From the NCBI GenBank assembly GCA_001825665.1, contig MHXZ01000010.1:1-54216 (forward strand): a stretch of DNA of 54,216 nt. Direction: 5' to 3'. The stretch's first letter is position 1. The number at the start of each line of letters is the position of its first letter. This document shows, piece by piece, positions 17,398 through 26,733 of the stretch. The notes under the pieces were generated by a model. That model worked only from the letters and a program-made list of their open reading frames with translations, was not told where the DNA came from and searched no databases. The translations under genes were made by a program, and so were the position numbers. This DNA comes from Planctomycetes bacterium GWF2_41_51 (GTDB lineage: Bacteria > Planctomycetota > Phycisphaerae > Sedimentisphaerales > UBA12454).

Positions 17398-18087
17398 ATG
17401 AATTTATTTAGAAAATTAATATACGGCAGAACAGCAGCGAAACTTTTCGAACGGACAGTGCTGAATCTCCATTCAAAACTCTACACTGTCGCAAGTATTT
17501 ATTCCAAAAGAAATAATGGCGGCAGGCACCCTAAACATGACATCATTAATTATACTAAGTGGTTCTGTGATCATATTGAAGTTGGATGGGTGGTTCTGGA
17601 TATCGGGTCTCATTTCGGAAGTATGGTTCAAGGGATGGCAACTAAAGCAGATTTTGTCTACGGTATCGAAATTAACAAACATAATTATAGCCAGGCAATG
17701 AAAGAAAATTCGAAAAAGAACGTTAAATATATCCATGATGATGCTATGAATTTTGACTACTCGAAACTGCCCGGTATTGATTGTGTAACATTGTCAAATG
17801 TTCTTGAGCATATAAGCGATCGAATTGTTTTTCTGAAAACTCTCGTTAACAACGTTAAATGGTCAGACAGGGGGTTAAAGCAGTTTTTGATCCGAGTGCC
17901 GGCTATTGAACGTGACTGGATAAGTGTGTATAAGAAGCAAAAAGGTGTCAAATGGAAACTCGATAATTCGCATGATACAGAGTATACGCTGGAACAGTTT
18001 TATGACGAGATGAATAAGGCTAACCTTAGGGTTATAGATTGCCGATTACGCTTCGGAGAGATATACTCTATTTGTGCAGTAAAATAA
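17398..18087 (+). CDS. SAM-dependent methyltransferase
   Basis: A 229-residue class I methyltransferase. Motif I is VLDIGSHFG (about 66-74), the acidic residue of strand 2 is in YGIEIN, and DCVTLSNVLEHISD is the motif IV/post region. No membrane segment. It follows a glycosyltransferase by 24 bp and is one of several methyltransferases in the operon, which suggests a heavily methylated or methyl-capped glycan. Substrate unknown. Confidence 0.85.
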   Translation: MNLFRKLIYGRTAAKLFERTVLNLHSKLYTVASIYSKRNNGGRHPKHDIINYTKWFCDHIEVGWVVLDIGSHFGSMVQGMATKADFVYGIEINKHNYSQAMKENSKKNVKYIHDDAMNFDYSKLPGIDCVTLSNVLEHISDRIVFLKTLVNNVKWSDRGLKQFLIRVPAIERDWISVYKKQKGVKWKLDNSHDTEYTLEQFYDEMNKANLRVIDCRLRFGEIYSICAVK

Positions 18088-18119
18088 AATGTCAAAAACT
18101 TAAACAGGCCAGTTTTTCT

Positions 18120-19037
18120 ATGCATTCATCACGGTATAGCTCAATACACAATTTAAATTCCTGCAATACGTTGCCCAAAATTTTGTTCAGGCCTTATATG
18201 GTGTTAAACCGTTTCAATAATATGTTTCCGGGTGCATTTCTCGATGAGAGGATACAACATAAAGATTTTATTGTCAGTGACGTTGAAAAGAAATTCTCTG
18301 TCCTGCCTACCGGTTCCTCACCTTCAAGGCGGTTGTGCGATATGTTCTGGTCGTGCCTGAATTGGAAAGCGATAGATGAGTTACTCGGCGGAATACAATT
18401 AATGGATATAGGATGCGGAACTGGCAAGTACTTTAAGTTGTTAAATACATTTAGCAGCAGCAGGATTAAAAAGTACGCCGGCCTGGATATTAATTCAAAA
18501 GACAGTTGGAAAGAAATGTCAGGCAATAATGTTATTTTTGAAACTTATGACGGTATTAATATAAAGGGAAAAATCGCTGCTGGAACTAATTTTTTTATAA
18601 GCCAGTCTGCAATAGAACATATGTGCGAAGATGTGTCTTTTTTTTGCCAGGTTGGAGGCTATATTAGTGATATCGAAAAACTGGCGCTGCAAATTCATCT
18701 ATTTCCATCCGCCGGCTGTTTAAGGCTTTACAGGGTTCACGGAATAAGACAATATACTCCACGAACGATTTCGACGTTAACCAGACAAATAGGTTCAGGC
18801 CAAATTACATTATTCCGCCTTGGGGGAAAGAAATGCAATGACCTGCATTTCAACTTTATTACCGTCCCTCTGAGGAAAAGAGAAGAAGACCAAAGGAAAA
18901 GCAGGCGAGAAGAGTATGAATCTGAATTGGTGAAGGCCATTAAGAGTGATATGCAATACCCTGCAATGGAACCATCATTCTATGCACTGGTAATTTCGCA
19001 TAATTTTCCTGAGAGCTTTAAATTATTTACATGTTAA
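18120..19037 (+). CDS. Putative SAM-dependent methyltransferase
   Basis: Taken from the ATG at 18120, the product has 305 residues; an earlier in-frame start (18039) overlaps the previous gene and gives a poor N-terminus. Motif I is LMDIGCGTGKYF (about 98-109), with YAGLDIN as strand 2 and FISQSAIEHM as the motif IV region. The C-terminal third is basic and unusual for the family. No good Shine-Dalgarno precedes 18120, so the start is uncertain. The stop overlaps the next ATG by 7 bp, suggesting translational coupling. Confidence 0.7.
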   Translation: MHSSRYSSIHNLNSCNTLPKILFRPYMVLNRFNNMFPGAFLDERIQHKDFIVSDVEKKFSVLPTGSSPSRRLCDMFWSCLNWKAIDELLGGIQLMDIGCGTGKYFKLLNTFSSSRIKKYAGLDINSKDSWKEMSGNNVIFETYDGINIKGKIAAGTNFFISQSAIEHMCEDVSFFCQVGGYISDIEKLALQIHLFPSAGCLRLYRVHGIRQYTPRTISTLTRQIGSGQITLFRLGGKKCNDLHFNFITVPLRKREEDQRKSRREEYESELVKAIKSDMQYPAMEPSFYALVISHNFPESFKLFTC

Positions 19038-21151
19038 ACTCCGCATCAAATCCCAAAATATCTGTTGTAATGTCAGTATGGAATTCCGACAAATATATTC
19101 GTCATGCAATAGAGAGCATTCTTTGCCAGACGCTTGGAGATTTCGAGTTTATTATCATTGACGATAGTTCAAATGACACTTCTCGGGAAATAATTTCCAG
19201 TTATGCAGATAAAGATAAGCGGATAGTTTTCATTTCAAATCCCAAGAATCTTGGATTGGCAGCATCGTTAAACAGGGGCATTAAAATAGCCCGAGGCGGC
19301 TATGTTGCCAGATTCGATCCGGATGATATTGCAATTCCGACAAGATTCCAGGTTCAATATGACTACCTGGAAAGCAGGCGAGAAGTCTTTTGCATTGGTA
19401 CACAGGCGGTTAACATTAATGAAAACGGCAATGAACTTTTTTTTACAACGGCACCATTAAACGAGAAAGAAATTTTTCGAATACTCAAAAATGGTATTGC
19501 TCGTACCTGCCTCATTCACCCTTCTATTATGTTCAGAAATAATGGCACAGTGTTTTATAATGAAAAATTTCATTTCAGTCAAGACCGTGAACTTTACGGC
19601 AGACTTATGACAGAAGGGAAAATACTTAGGAATCTCCCAAATGTTCTACTAAAATACAGAATTCATAAGACAGCTAATCATCCTGATAAAAAGATCAAGC
19701 AATTTATATATCGAAAGTTTATTACGCAATATATATCTCTGCACCAGGAAGGGAACCATGACAATTACAATGGTGCGGATTTTTCCCTGATAGATAACAT
19801 AAATGCGGCAGAGATTAGTGAAAAAGCTGATGATAGAGATTTTTTGCAACATATTTTACGAGTTAAGTTTTCTACTGGCGTTTACAAAGAATCAAGAGCG
19901 TTTGCTGTCAAACTGATCAGGAATCGCGGGTCGAATCTCAGTACATATCTTCTGTTGCTTGCGTCTTTTCTGCCGGACAAAACAATTAATATCGTTAAGA
20001 AAATCAGAAACCTTCTGCACCAGAAACGTTTGAATAAAAAGCCTATAGCAGCTAATATTGGGCTGTTAATGTCTGACGGAACTGGTCTTAGTACATGGGC
20101 ATCAAACGGCACTTTACATCGCGAGTTGATGTTATATGAAAATCTTTTGAGGATGGGATGGCTTATCCATGTATTCTCTTATGATAGTGCCAAAACTTTA
20201 CCTCCTATTGAAACGGCAATGAAGTTGATACCTGTTAAGTTTCACTGGCGATTGCCGGTCCTGCTATCGCAGTATTTGTTGCCGATAAGATTTAAACGCA
20301 TAGGCAGGACGATATCAACTATTATAACAAACCAGGCAAGTGCAGCGATGCCCGCGATTGCTATCGGGAAATTATGGAAAACAAAGTTAGTTGCCAGAGG
20401 CGGATATGTTTATGGTCAGAGATGTCAGGTGCTTCAAATTGATGATAAGAAATCACGAAGACGAAAAGCCGGCGAAAGGAAACTCTTTGAAAATGCGGAT
20501 GTTTGTTTTACACCAACGGCAGAATTGGCTGACTGGATCAGTAAGTTTTATAAAATAGATCCGGCAAAAATAAAAGTGGTCTCAAATTATGTGAATACAA
20601 ATGCTTTCAAACCAATGAAATGTGACTTCCGATATGATGTTATTTCTATCGGGAGATTAACTAATGTGAAACGCCATGACCTTTTAATAAGAGCAATGGC
20701 GGGAACCGGGCGCAAGATATTAATAGTAGGCGATGGGGAAGCAAGAGCAAGTTTGGAAAACCTTGCAGAAAAACATAATGTCAGACTTGAAATACTGTCC
20801 TCGGCGGCTAACGAGGAACTTGTCCAATGTCTAAATAATTCCAGAGTTTTCTTCCTTGGTTCAAAGTGGGAAGGACATCCGAAAGCTCTTATCGAAGCAA
20901 TGAGCTGCGGACTCGCCTGCATCGGAGTTAATTCCCCCGGAATATGTAATCTGATCAAACATTCTAATACCGGTTTGCTGGTACAGCCTGATGAAAAGCA
21001 AGTTAGAAAAGCTATTTTAAGTTTGATTGAGGATTCGTCGTTTGCGGAAAGGCTTGGCGATAATGCCAGGCGGTATGTACTTGATAATTTTGATTTTTCA
21101 GAGATTTTGGCCATGTATCAGGATACTCTATGGAGATTGAACGGAATCTAA
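19031..21151 (+). CDS. Two-domain glycosyltransferase: GT2 fused to GT4
   Basis: A 706-residue protein with two catalytic units. Residues 1-270 are a GT-A/GT2 domain: ISVVMSVWNSDKYIRHAIES, FEFIIIDDSSND and ARFDPDDIA with the metal-binding DxD. Residues 330-706 are a GT-B/GT4 domain: DVISIGRLTNVKRHDLLIRA, KILIVGDGE and LGSKWEGHPKALIEAMSCGL. One chain could add two consecutive sugars, as known chain-extending polymerases do. It overlaps the upstream methyltransferase by 7 bp. No frame break is seen at the junction, so it looks like a true fusion. Confidence 0.88.
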   Translation: MLNSASNPKISVVMSVWNSDKYIRHAIESILCQTLGDFEFIIIDDSSNDTSREIISSYADKDKRIVFISNPKNLGLAASLNRGIKIARGGYVARFDPDDIAIPTRFQVQYDYLESRREVFCIGTQAVNINENGNELFFTTAPLNEKEIFRILKNGIARTCLIHPSIMFRNNGTVFYNEKFHFSQDRELYGRLMTEGKILRNLPNVLLKYRIHKTANHPDKKIKQFIYRKFITQYISLHQEGNHDNYNGADFSLIDNINAAEISEKADDRDFLQHILRVKFSTGVYKESRAFAVKLIRNRGSNLSTYLLLLASFLPDKTINIVKKIRNLLHQKRLNKKPIAANIGLLMSDGTGLSTWASNGTLHRELMLYENLLRMGWLIHVFSYDSAKTLPPIETAMKLIPVKFHWRLPVLLSQYLLPIRFKRIGRTISTIITNQASAAMPAIAIGKLWKTKLVARGGYVYGQRCQVLQIDDKKSRRRKAGERKLFENADVCFTPTAELADWISKFYKIDPAKIKVVSNYVNTNAFKPMKCDFRYDVISIGRLTNVKRHDLLIRAMAGTGRKILIVGDGEARASLENLAEKHNVRLEILSSAANEELVQCLNNSRVFFLGSKWEGHPKALIEAMSCGLACIGVNSPGICNLIKHSNTGLLVQPDEKQVRKAILSLIEDSSFAERLGDNARRYVLDNFDFSEILAMYQDTLWRLNGI

Positions 21152-21154
21152 AAT

Positions 21155-22138
21155 ATGATCATAGGCTTTACTCATAGACATGATGAATCTGGGGGACCCG
21201 GCAGCTTTCAAATCCGCATTTCGCGAGTGTTACAAAAGAGAGGCTGGCAGATTGTGTACCCTGAAGACAATATACGGCCTGACGTAATACTGGTGATTCA
21301 GGGAAGTCGAAAAATCGGGTGGCTTCTTAAATGCAAAGCAAAAGGGATAAAAATTGTTCAGCGGCTTAATGGTATTCATTGGCTGTATAAAATGAGACCG
21401 TACTCAATTAAGATGCAATTGATGTTTCGCTACTGGAATATAAATACGGCTTTTATTCGCAGATACATTGCAAATTCTATAGTCTATCAAAGCAATTTTT
21501 CTTATCAATGGTGGCAAAGGCAATATGGAAAAGTAAATAAGCATGAGACAATAATTTATAATGGTGTCGATTGCCAGGAATATAAATCGGTGATTTCTAA
21601 AGATGCTCATAGACTGATATGCGTGGAGGGCAATTTAGACTATAATCCCTATGCTGCTAAGATAATAGCAGCAATATCACATAATCTGACCAGTGCAGGG
21701 CTGATAGAAAAACTTGAACTCTACGGGACGATCTCAAATACAACCAGAGAACTATTAAAGAACTCGCCTGTAATATTCAAAGGCAATGTAGCTCGTGAAG
21801 CGATGCCGCAGGCGTATCGTAACTCGGTTCTTATTTCTCTCGATCTTAATCCGTCATGTCCTAACTCAGTATTAGAGAGTTTGGCTTCGGGATGTCCCGT
21901 AATCGGTTTTGATACGGGGGCACTTAAGGAATTGGTTTCGCACGAATCAGGAAAAATTGTGCCGTACGGCTCCAATCCGTGGAAACTCGAGAAGCCCGAC
22001 ATTGAATCTTTAAGTAAAGCCGGTGCCGAGGTGCTAGAAAATCATAATAATTATTCTCAGGCAGCGAGAAGGTCGGCTGAGATAAATTTTAATCTTGATG
22101 ATATGGTCGATAATTATTTAAAGATTTTTGGAAATTGA
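21155..22138 (+). CDS. GT4-like glycosyltransferase
   Basis: A 327-residue GT-B glycosyltransferase. The N-terminal MIIGFTHRHDESGGPGSFQI carries the Gly-rich acceptor loop, IVQRLNGIHWLYKM lies in the acceptor half, and the donor half has LDLNPSCPNSVLESLASGCP followed by VIGFDTGALKEL. It begins 3 bp after the GT2-GT4 fusion and ends just before a methyltransferase start. Substrate unknown. Confidence 0.85.
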   Translation: MIIGFTHRHDESGGPGSFQIRISRVLQKRGWQIVYPEDNIRPDVILVIQGSRKIGWLLKCKAKGIKIVQRLNGIHWLYKMRPYSIKMQLMFRYWNINTAFIRRYIANSIVYQSNFSYQWWQRQYGKVNKHETIIYNGVDCQEYKSVISKDAHRLICVEGNLDYNPYAAKIIAAISHNLTSAGLIEKLELYGTISNTTRELLKNSPVIFKGNVAREAMPQAYRNSVLISLDLNPSCPNSVLESLASGCPVIGFDTGALKELVSHESGKIVPYGSNPWKLEKPDIESLSKAGAEVLENHNNYSQAARRSAEINFNLDDMVDNYLKIFGN

Positions 22139-22139
22139 G

Positions 22140-22820
22140 ATGAATTACAGAACTTTTGCACCCAGATATATGTGGCGAAGATTGAAACAGTTATATTTTC
22201 AAAAATCGAATCCTGAACTGCCGTGGCTTGCAGAAAATACCATTATGATTCTATCGGAATGGCTCAAGGCAGGTGACTCAGGGTTCGAATACGGTTCTGG
22301 AAGAAGTACACTCTGGCTTGCAAATAGAATTGAACATCTTGTCAGTGTCGAACATGATGAACAGTGGTTTGAGAAGGTCGGAAAAAACATCAGCCGGTCA
22401 CAATTGGCCGAAAAGGTTGATTATCGTCATTGCACAATTGATAAATATCCAGATGTAATCAAAGATTTTCCCAACGAATCGTTTGATTTCATCCTCGTGG
22501 ACGGCAAAAAACGGCTGGAATGTATGGCAAATTCCGTTGCTAAGCTTAAGCCGGGCGGACTATTGATACTGGATAACGCAAATAGATTCTTGCCGAATAA
22601 ATCTTTAAATAACTTTTCTGCTTTCTATGATTATACTGAGAAGCCTCGGCCTGAATGGGCAGCGTTTACAGATAGCATTTCAAATTGGCGAACATTTTTT
22701 GCAAGTGACGGGATTTTAGATACCCGCTTTTGGATTAAGCCTTCGAGTATGAAATGCGAAATGGAAATTAAAAAAAATGTCGTTGCCGGATACAAACAAG
22801 GGAATGATTTAGTTCTATGA
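22140..22820 (+). CDS. SAM-dependent methyltransferase
   Basis: From the ATG at 22140 the product has 226 residues; a TTG at 22128 would overlap the previous gene. Motif I is GFEYGSGRSTLWLA, strand 2 ends in SVEHDEQWF, and motif IV is FDFILVDGKKRLEC. This is the pattern of a small sugar or O-methyltransferase family. It overlaps the next gene by 4 bp (ATGA), which suggests coupled translation. Confidence 0.82.
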   Translation: MNYRTFAPRYMWRRLKQLYFQKSNPELPWLAENTIMILSEWLKAGDSGFEYGSGRSTLWLANRIEHLVSVEHDEQWFEKVGKNISRSQLAEKVDYRHCTIDKYPDVIKDFPNESFDFILVDGKKRLECMANSVAKLKPGGLLILDNANRFLPNKSLNNFSAFYDYTEKPRPEWAAFTDSISNWRTFFASDGILDTRFWIKPSSMKCEMEIKKNVVAGYKQGNDLVL

Positions 22821-23953
22821 AAACAGCTATTTATCAGCCTGTTGTGCCGTATTATCGCATCGCCCTTTTTAATGAACTGTCTGTTCTGATGAAAGGTAAC
22901 TTGCAGGTTCATGCGAGCATGACTATGCAAGGTAATCCTGATACATGCCTGAAAGATTCTGCATTTCTGTTTATCAATCATGAGGCCATCTCAGTTTTAA
23001 GGAATCAGATATTTTGGCAAAAAAATTTGGATGTTCCTAAAGATTTTTGCCGGGGAGATGTGATTGTTTTTAATGGTAATCCCAGGATGATCAGTAACTT
23101 TGGTCTAATCTCGCAGGCTAAGCGAAAAAAACTTGCGCTTGTATGGTGGGGACAGGGCTGGAGTGCAACATCGCGGCCTCTTCAGGCATGGATAAGACGC
23201 CTTATGTCCCAAAGGCTGGCGGATGTTCTGTTGCTTTATAATGAACATGAACGCAGACAGTATATTGATTATGGATTTCCAGAGGACAGGATTTTTGCGG
23301 CTAATAACACAGTTGACACTAATCCTATTCGTACAAATTGTGAGAGATGGACATCTTCAATGTTGAGTGACTTCAAAGAACAACACGGTCTTACGGAAAA
23401 GAAATTACTGCTTTTTTGCGGAAGATTATCATTAAAAACAAAGCTCGATATGCTTATCAACGTATTGCCGAGACTCAGATTGAATCACCCCGACGTCCTT
23501 TTGGCAATAATAGGAGAGGGGCCTGAATTGTCAAAGTTAAAGTCGCAGGCTTTAAAATTGGATATTTCTGATAATATCCTTTGGCTTGGCCAACATTATG
23601 ACCAGGACTATCTGACACCATGGTTTCTGTCTGCGGACTGTTTTGTTTATCCGGGCGCTATCGGGCTGAGCATTGTACAGGCTTTTGCACACGGGCTGCC
23701 GGTGCTTACACACAACAATCCCAAAAAACAAATGCCTGAGTATTCATATCTTAGCGAAGGATATAACGGTTTTACGTACGAATATAATTCAGCAGATGCG
23801 TTGCAGAACAAACTTGTATCGATATTCCATGATCAGCAAAAGTTGTTGTCAATGCGAAAAAATGCCCTTGAAACAGTTAAAAAATACAGCATGAGCAATA
23901 TGGTCAACAATTTTTACACAGCAATTCAAAAAGCTTCTTCTATCAGCAGGTAA
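22817..23953 (+). CDS. GT4-family glycosyltransferase
   Basis: A 378-residue GT-B glycosyltransferase. KLLLFCGRLSLKTKLDMLI is the usual start of the donor half, LLAIIGEGPELSKLK binds the nucleotide, and YPGAIGLSIVQAFAHGLPVL replaces the more common EX7E pattern, since the first Glu is not obvious. The N-terminal half has VVPYYRIALFNEL, typical of transferases acting on polyprenyl-linked chains. It shares ATGA with the upstream methyltransferase. Confidence 0.85.
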   Translation: MKTAIYQPVVPYYRIALFNELSVLMKGNLQVHASMTMQGNPDTCLKDSAFLFINHEAISVLRNQIFWQKNLDVPKDFCRGDVIVFNGNPRMISNFGLISQAKRKKLALVWWGQGWSATSRPLQAWIRRLMSQRLADVLLLYNEHERRQYIDYGFPEDRIFAANNTVDTNPIRTNCERWTSSMLSDFKEQHGLTEKKLLLFCGRLSLKTKLDMLINVLPRLRLNHPDVLLAIIGEGPELSKLKSQALKLDISDNILWLGQHYDQDYLTPWFLSADCFVYPGAIGLSIVQAFAHGLPVLTHNNPKKQMPEYSYLSEGYNGFTYEYNSADALQNKLVSIFHDQQKLLSMRKNALETVKKYSMSNMVNNFYTAIQKASSISR

Positions 23954-23961
23954 ATATTAGT

Positions 23962-25167
23962 TTGTTAGTGAATTGTAAATTGTCAAAAAGAAATAAAACC
24001 ATTTACTTTTTTTATCCCGGCGGGGAAATCCTTACAGGACAGGAATTAGCTTCGAGACAAATTCTGGAATTACTCGATGGTGATGGATATTCTTTTGTCA
24101 CACATCAAATCCCCACGTTTGAAAGACAGAATAATAGATTAACAGCGAGCATTCTGTATATTTGCCAAGTGGTCACCCTATGGCTGAAAATGCTTTCTCT
24201 GATTTTTGTTTCGAAACTGGTTGTTTATGTAAACCTGGGCCAATCTTATACAGCATTATTCCGAGAAGGTTTAATGTTGTCATTTCTGAGAGCGGTAAGG
24301 CCGGGAATTAGAATTGTCATATCTTTACACGGAAACTATTTTACTGCCTGGCCTCAATCCATAAAAAAAACACTATTCAATAAGATATTGAAGCGTGCAA
24401 ATATCATAACAGTGCTTGGTGAGTCGCAAAAGGATTGTTTGCGGCAATGGGCCATCGAAGAAAAAAATATTCGAGTAACACCTAATTCAGCAATTATAGA
24501 ACCGGTAAATGAGTGTGATATCAAAGCTAAGATCAGAGGCAAGCAGCGGCTTCAGGTTCTGTTTTTGAGCAATTTGATGAGTGCCAAAGGATTTACCGAA
24601 TATATTGAAGCGATTGGTATTTTAAGCCAGAGAAGTGATATTCCTGAATTTAACGCTGTGCTCTGCGGAAAATTCATAAAAACCGAACTTCAGAGCAGTT
24701 TACACGGCAGTAAACCGATTCAGCAATGGCTAAAAGATAAGCTAACGGAAATCAATTCTTCGCCAAAGATTTCCCTTGAATGGATCGAAGGGGCGTACGG
24801 GGAAGAAAAAAAGACACTGTTTCGTAATTCAGATATTTTTGTTTTTCCCAGCAGATATAAAATTGAAGCCCAACCCATCGTGATACTTGAGGCTATGGCG
24901 TCAGGATGCGTTATACTTACTTCCAATGTCGGTCTGATTTGTGAAACTGTTTCAGATTGCGGAATAATTATTAATTCGACAGAACCCGGAGAGATAGCGC
25001 ATCAGCTTGAATTACTGCTGTGTAACAGAACCAAATGTGAAAAACTTGCTTTAGCCGGGCTGAAACGCTATTCAGATATGTTCAATAAGTATCAATATAG
25101 AAACAATTGGGATATGATTTTTAAGGAATTAACAGACGAACATGAAAAAACTAGATTGGCAAACTGA
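23962..25167 (+). CDS. GT4-family glycosyltransferase
   Basis: A 401-residue GT-B glycosyltransferase, probably started at TTG (23962) with AGG at 23948-23950; GTG at 23968 is an alternative. The N-terminal TIYFFYPGGEILTGQELASR is the acceptor loop. The donor half shows VLFLSNLMSAKGFTEYIEA and FPSRYKIEAQPIVILEAMAS, with both Glu of the donor-binding pair. Its end overlaps the next methyltransferase by 26 bp. Confidence 0.87.
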   Translation: MLVNCKLSKRNKTIYFFYPGGEILTGQELASRQILELLDGDGYSFVTHQIPTFERQNNRLTASILYICQVVTLWLKMLSLIFVSKLVVYVNLGQSYTALFREGLMLSFLRAVRPGIRIVISLHGNYFTAWPQSIKKTLFNKILKRANIITVLGESQKDCLRQWAIEEKNIRVTPNSAIIEPVNECDIKAKIRGKQRLQVLFLSNLMSAKGFTEYIEAIGILSQRSDIPEFNAVLCGKFIKTELQSSLHGSKPIQQWLKDKLTEINSSPKISLEWIEGAYGEEKKTLFRNSDIFVFPSRYKIEAQPIVILEAMASGCVILTSNVGLICETVSDCGIIINSTEPGEIAHQLELLLCNRTKCEKLALAGLKRYSDMFNKYQYRNNWDMIFKELTDEHEKTRLAN

Positions 25168-25903
25168 TAAGTTTATAACTTTTGAGAACCTGCCAATACC
25201 TTGCTGTTCGGATTTGTACGCAAAGCGTCTTCCGTCTTTGATACGAAAAGACCGGGGGATAAAACGTGCAGTCAAAAAATGCCTATGGCCAATTCTCGAT
25301 AGACGGAATTTGTTACTTTGTAATGGGTTTATTTACCGTATTATCGGTAAATGGATTCGCAAGTATTGCAATAGTGAAACCGTTTTTTTGGACATAGGCT
25401 GCGGCAATATGAAATTTAAGAAGTATCTCCCAAAGGGATGCGTATATAATGCTTTTGATGTTTCACTGTCAGAGTATCATCTTTCGCGGATGCAACCGGA
25501 TTGTAACATTGCGATTGCTTCTGCCGCCGATATACCTTTAGCTGATAATTCCGTTGATGTGATGGTAAGCAGCGAAGTGCTTGAACATATCAGAGGGCTG
25601 GATCAGGCCGTTGATGAGATATACAGAATTGCCAGACCGAGTGCAATGTTCTTTTGCAGTATACCTAATAACTATTGCAAAAAATATGCGGCAAAAGGGC
25701 AACATCCAGACCATGTGAATAAATTTTCGTTTATGGAATTTGAGCGATACATGAAAGCTCACGGTTTTAAAACATTACAATCTTTTATGATGGGATATTG
25801 GTTGCCAATCTGTTTTTTAAAATCGAGTTACCAATTGCCGCTAACTTCTGGAAACGAATATTATAATACGAACTTTTTTTATATGTTCGAAGTTATTAAA
25901 TAG
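25142..25903 (+). CDS. SAM-dependent methyltransferase
   Basis: A 253-residue class I methyltransferase of the Methyltransf_11 type. Motif I is VFLDIGCGNMKFKK, strand 2 ends in AFDVS, VDVMVSSEVLEHIRG is motif IV, and IARPSAMFFCSIPN is the post-motif. The first 70 residues are basic and lie before the SAM fold. It overlaps the upstream glycosyltransferase by 26 bp, an unusually long overlap, but coding signal continues in both frames. Substrate unknown. Confidence 0.82.
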   Translation: MKKLDWQTDKFITFENLPIPCCSDLYAKRLPSLIRKDRGIKRAVKKCLWPILDRRNLLLCNGFIYRIIGKWIRKYCNSETVFLDIGCGNMKFKKYLPKGCVYNAFDVSLSEYHLSRMQPDCNIAIASAADIPLADNSVDVMVSSEVLEHIRGLDQAVDEIYRIARPSAMFFCSIPNNYCKKYAAKGQHPDHVNKFSFMEFERYMKAHGFKTLQSFMMGYWLPICFLKSSYQLPLTSGNEYYNTNFFYMFEVIK

Positions 25904-25930
25904 ATTTTTATTTGGTGAAGCTGAAAGAGT

Positions 25931-26707
25931 ATGCTCAAAGTTTCAATAATAACCGCATCATATAACAATGCCAAAACTGTTTCAGATACGATCCAGTCTG
26001 TGCGAAATCAACTATATCCTGAAATCGAGCATATCATAATTGATGGCAAATCTTCAGATCAAACTCCCCAAATCATTTCTGAAGCTGTTGCGCAAAATAA
26101 TTCCAGAATCACCAGGTTTGTTTCTGAGCATGATGAAGGTATTTATGATGCCATGAACAAAGGAATTGCCCTTGTAACAGGCGATGTTATAGGAATCCTT
26201 AACGCGGATGATTTTTATTCATCAAATGATATAATATCTGAAATTCTCAAGACAATGGAGTGCGGTCAATTTGATGCGATTTATGGAGATCTTGCCTACG
26301 TTAACTGTGATGACATAACTAAAGTTGTCCGTTTTTGGAAAGCCGGCAACTATGTTCCGGGGGCATTCAGTAAGGGATGGGTGCCGCCACATCCAACTTT
26401 TTTTTGCAGACGCTGCCTTTACACAAGATATGGAAATTTTCTTAAAAACATGAAAATTGCGGCTGATTTTGAACTTATGCTGCGTTTTATTGAGCGGCAC
26501 AAAATAAAAGTGGGATATTTGCCTCGAGTTATTGTCAAAATGCGAATCGGAGGCAAGGCATACGGCTGGAAAGGCAGAATCCGGGGCAATATCGAAATCT
26601 TGCAATCATTCAAGCTTAATAGCTTGAAATTGTCTCCGTGGTTCTTTATAAATAAACCGCTGGCTAAGATAATGCAAATTGTAAAGAAGCGTATAGCAAC
26701 AGATTAA
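25931..26707 (+). CDS. GT2-family glycosyltransferase (WcaE-like)
   Basis: A 258-residue GT-A glycosyltransferase. It starts MLKVSIITASYNNAKTVSDT, has EHIIIDGKSSDQT (first Asp), HDEGIYDAMNKGIALVTGD and the DxD-like motif LNADDFY. This matches the clade including colanic acid WcaE and other capsule transferases that add the second sugar to the primed lipid. It lies just upstream of the priming phosphotransferase, which fits that role. Confidence 0.87.
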   Translation: MLKVSIITASYNNAKTVSDTIQSVRNQLYPEIEHIIIDGKSSDQTPQIISEAVAQNNSRITRFVSEHDEGIYDAMNKGIALVTGDVIGILNADDFYSSNDIISEILKTMECGQFDAIYGDLAYVNCDDITKVVRFWKAGNYVPGAFSKGWVPPHPTFFCRRCLYTRYGNFLKNMKIAADFELMLRFIERHKIKVGYLPRVIVKMRIGGKAYGWKGRIRGNIEILQSFKLNSLKLSPWFFINKPLAKIMQIVKKRIATD

Positions 26708-26733
26708 ATCTTTTATCAGGTATAGTTAAGCAA

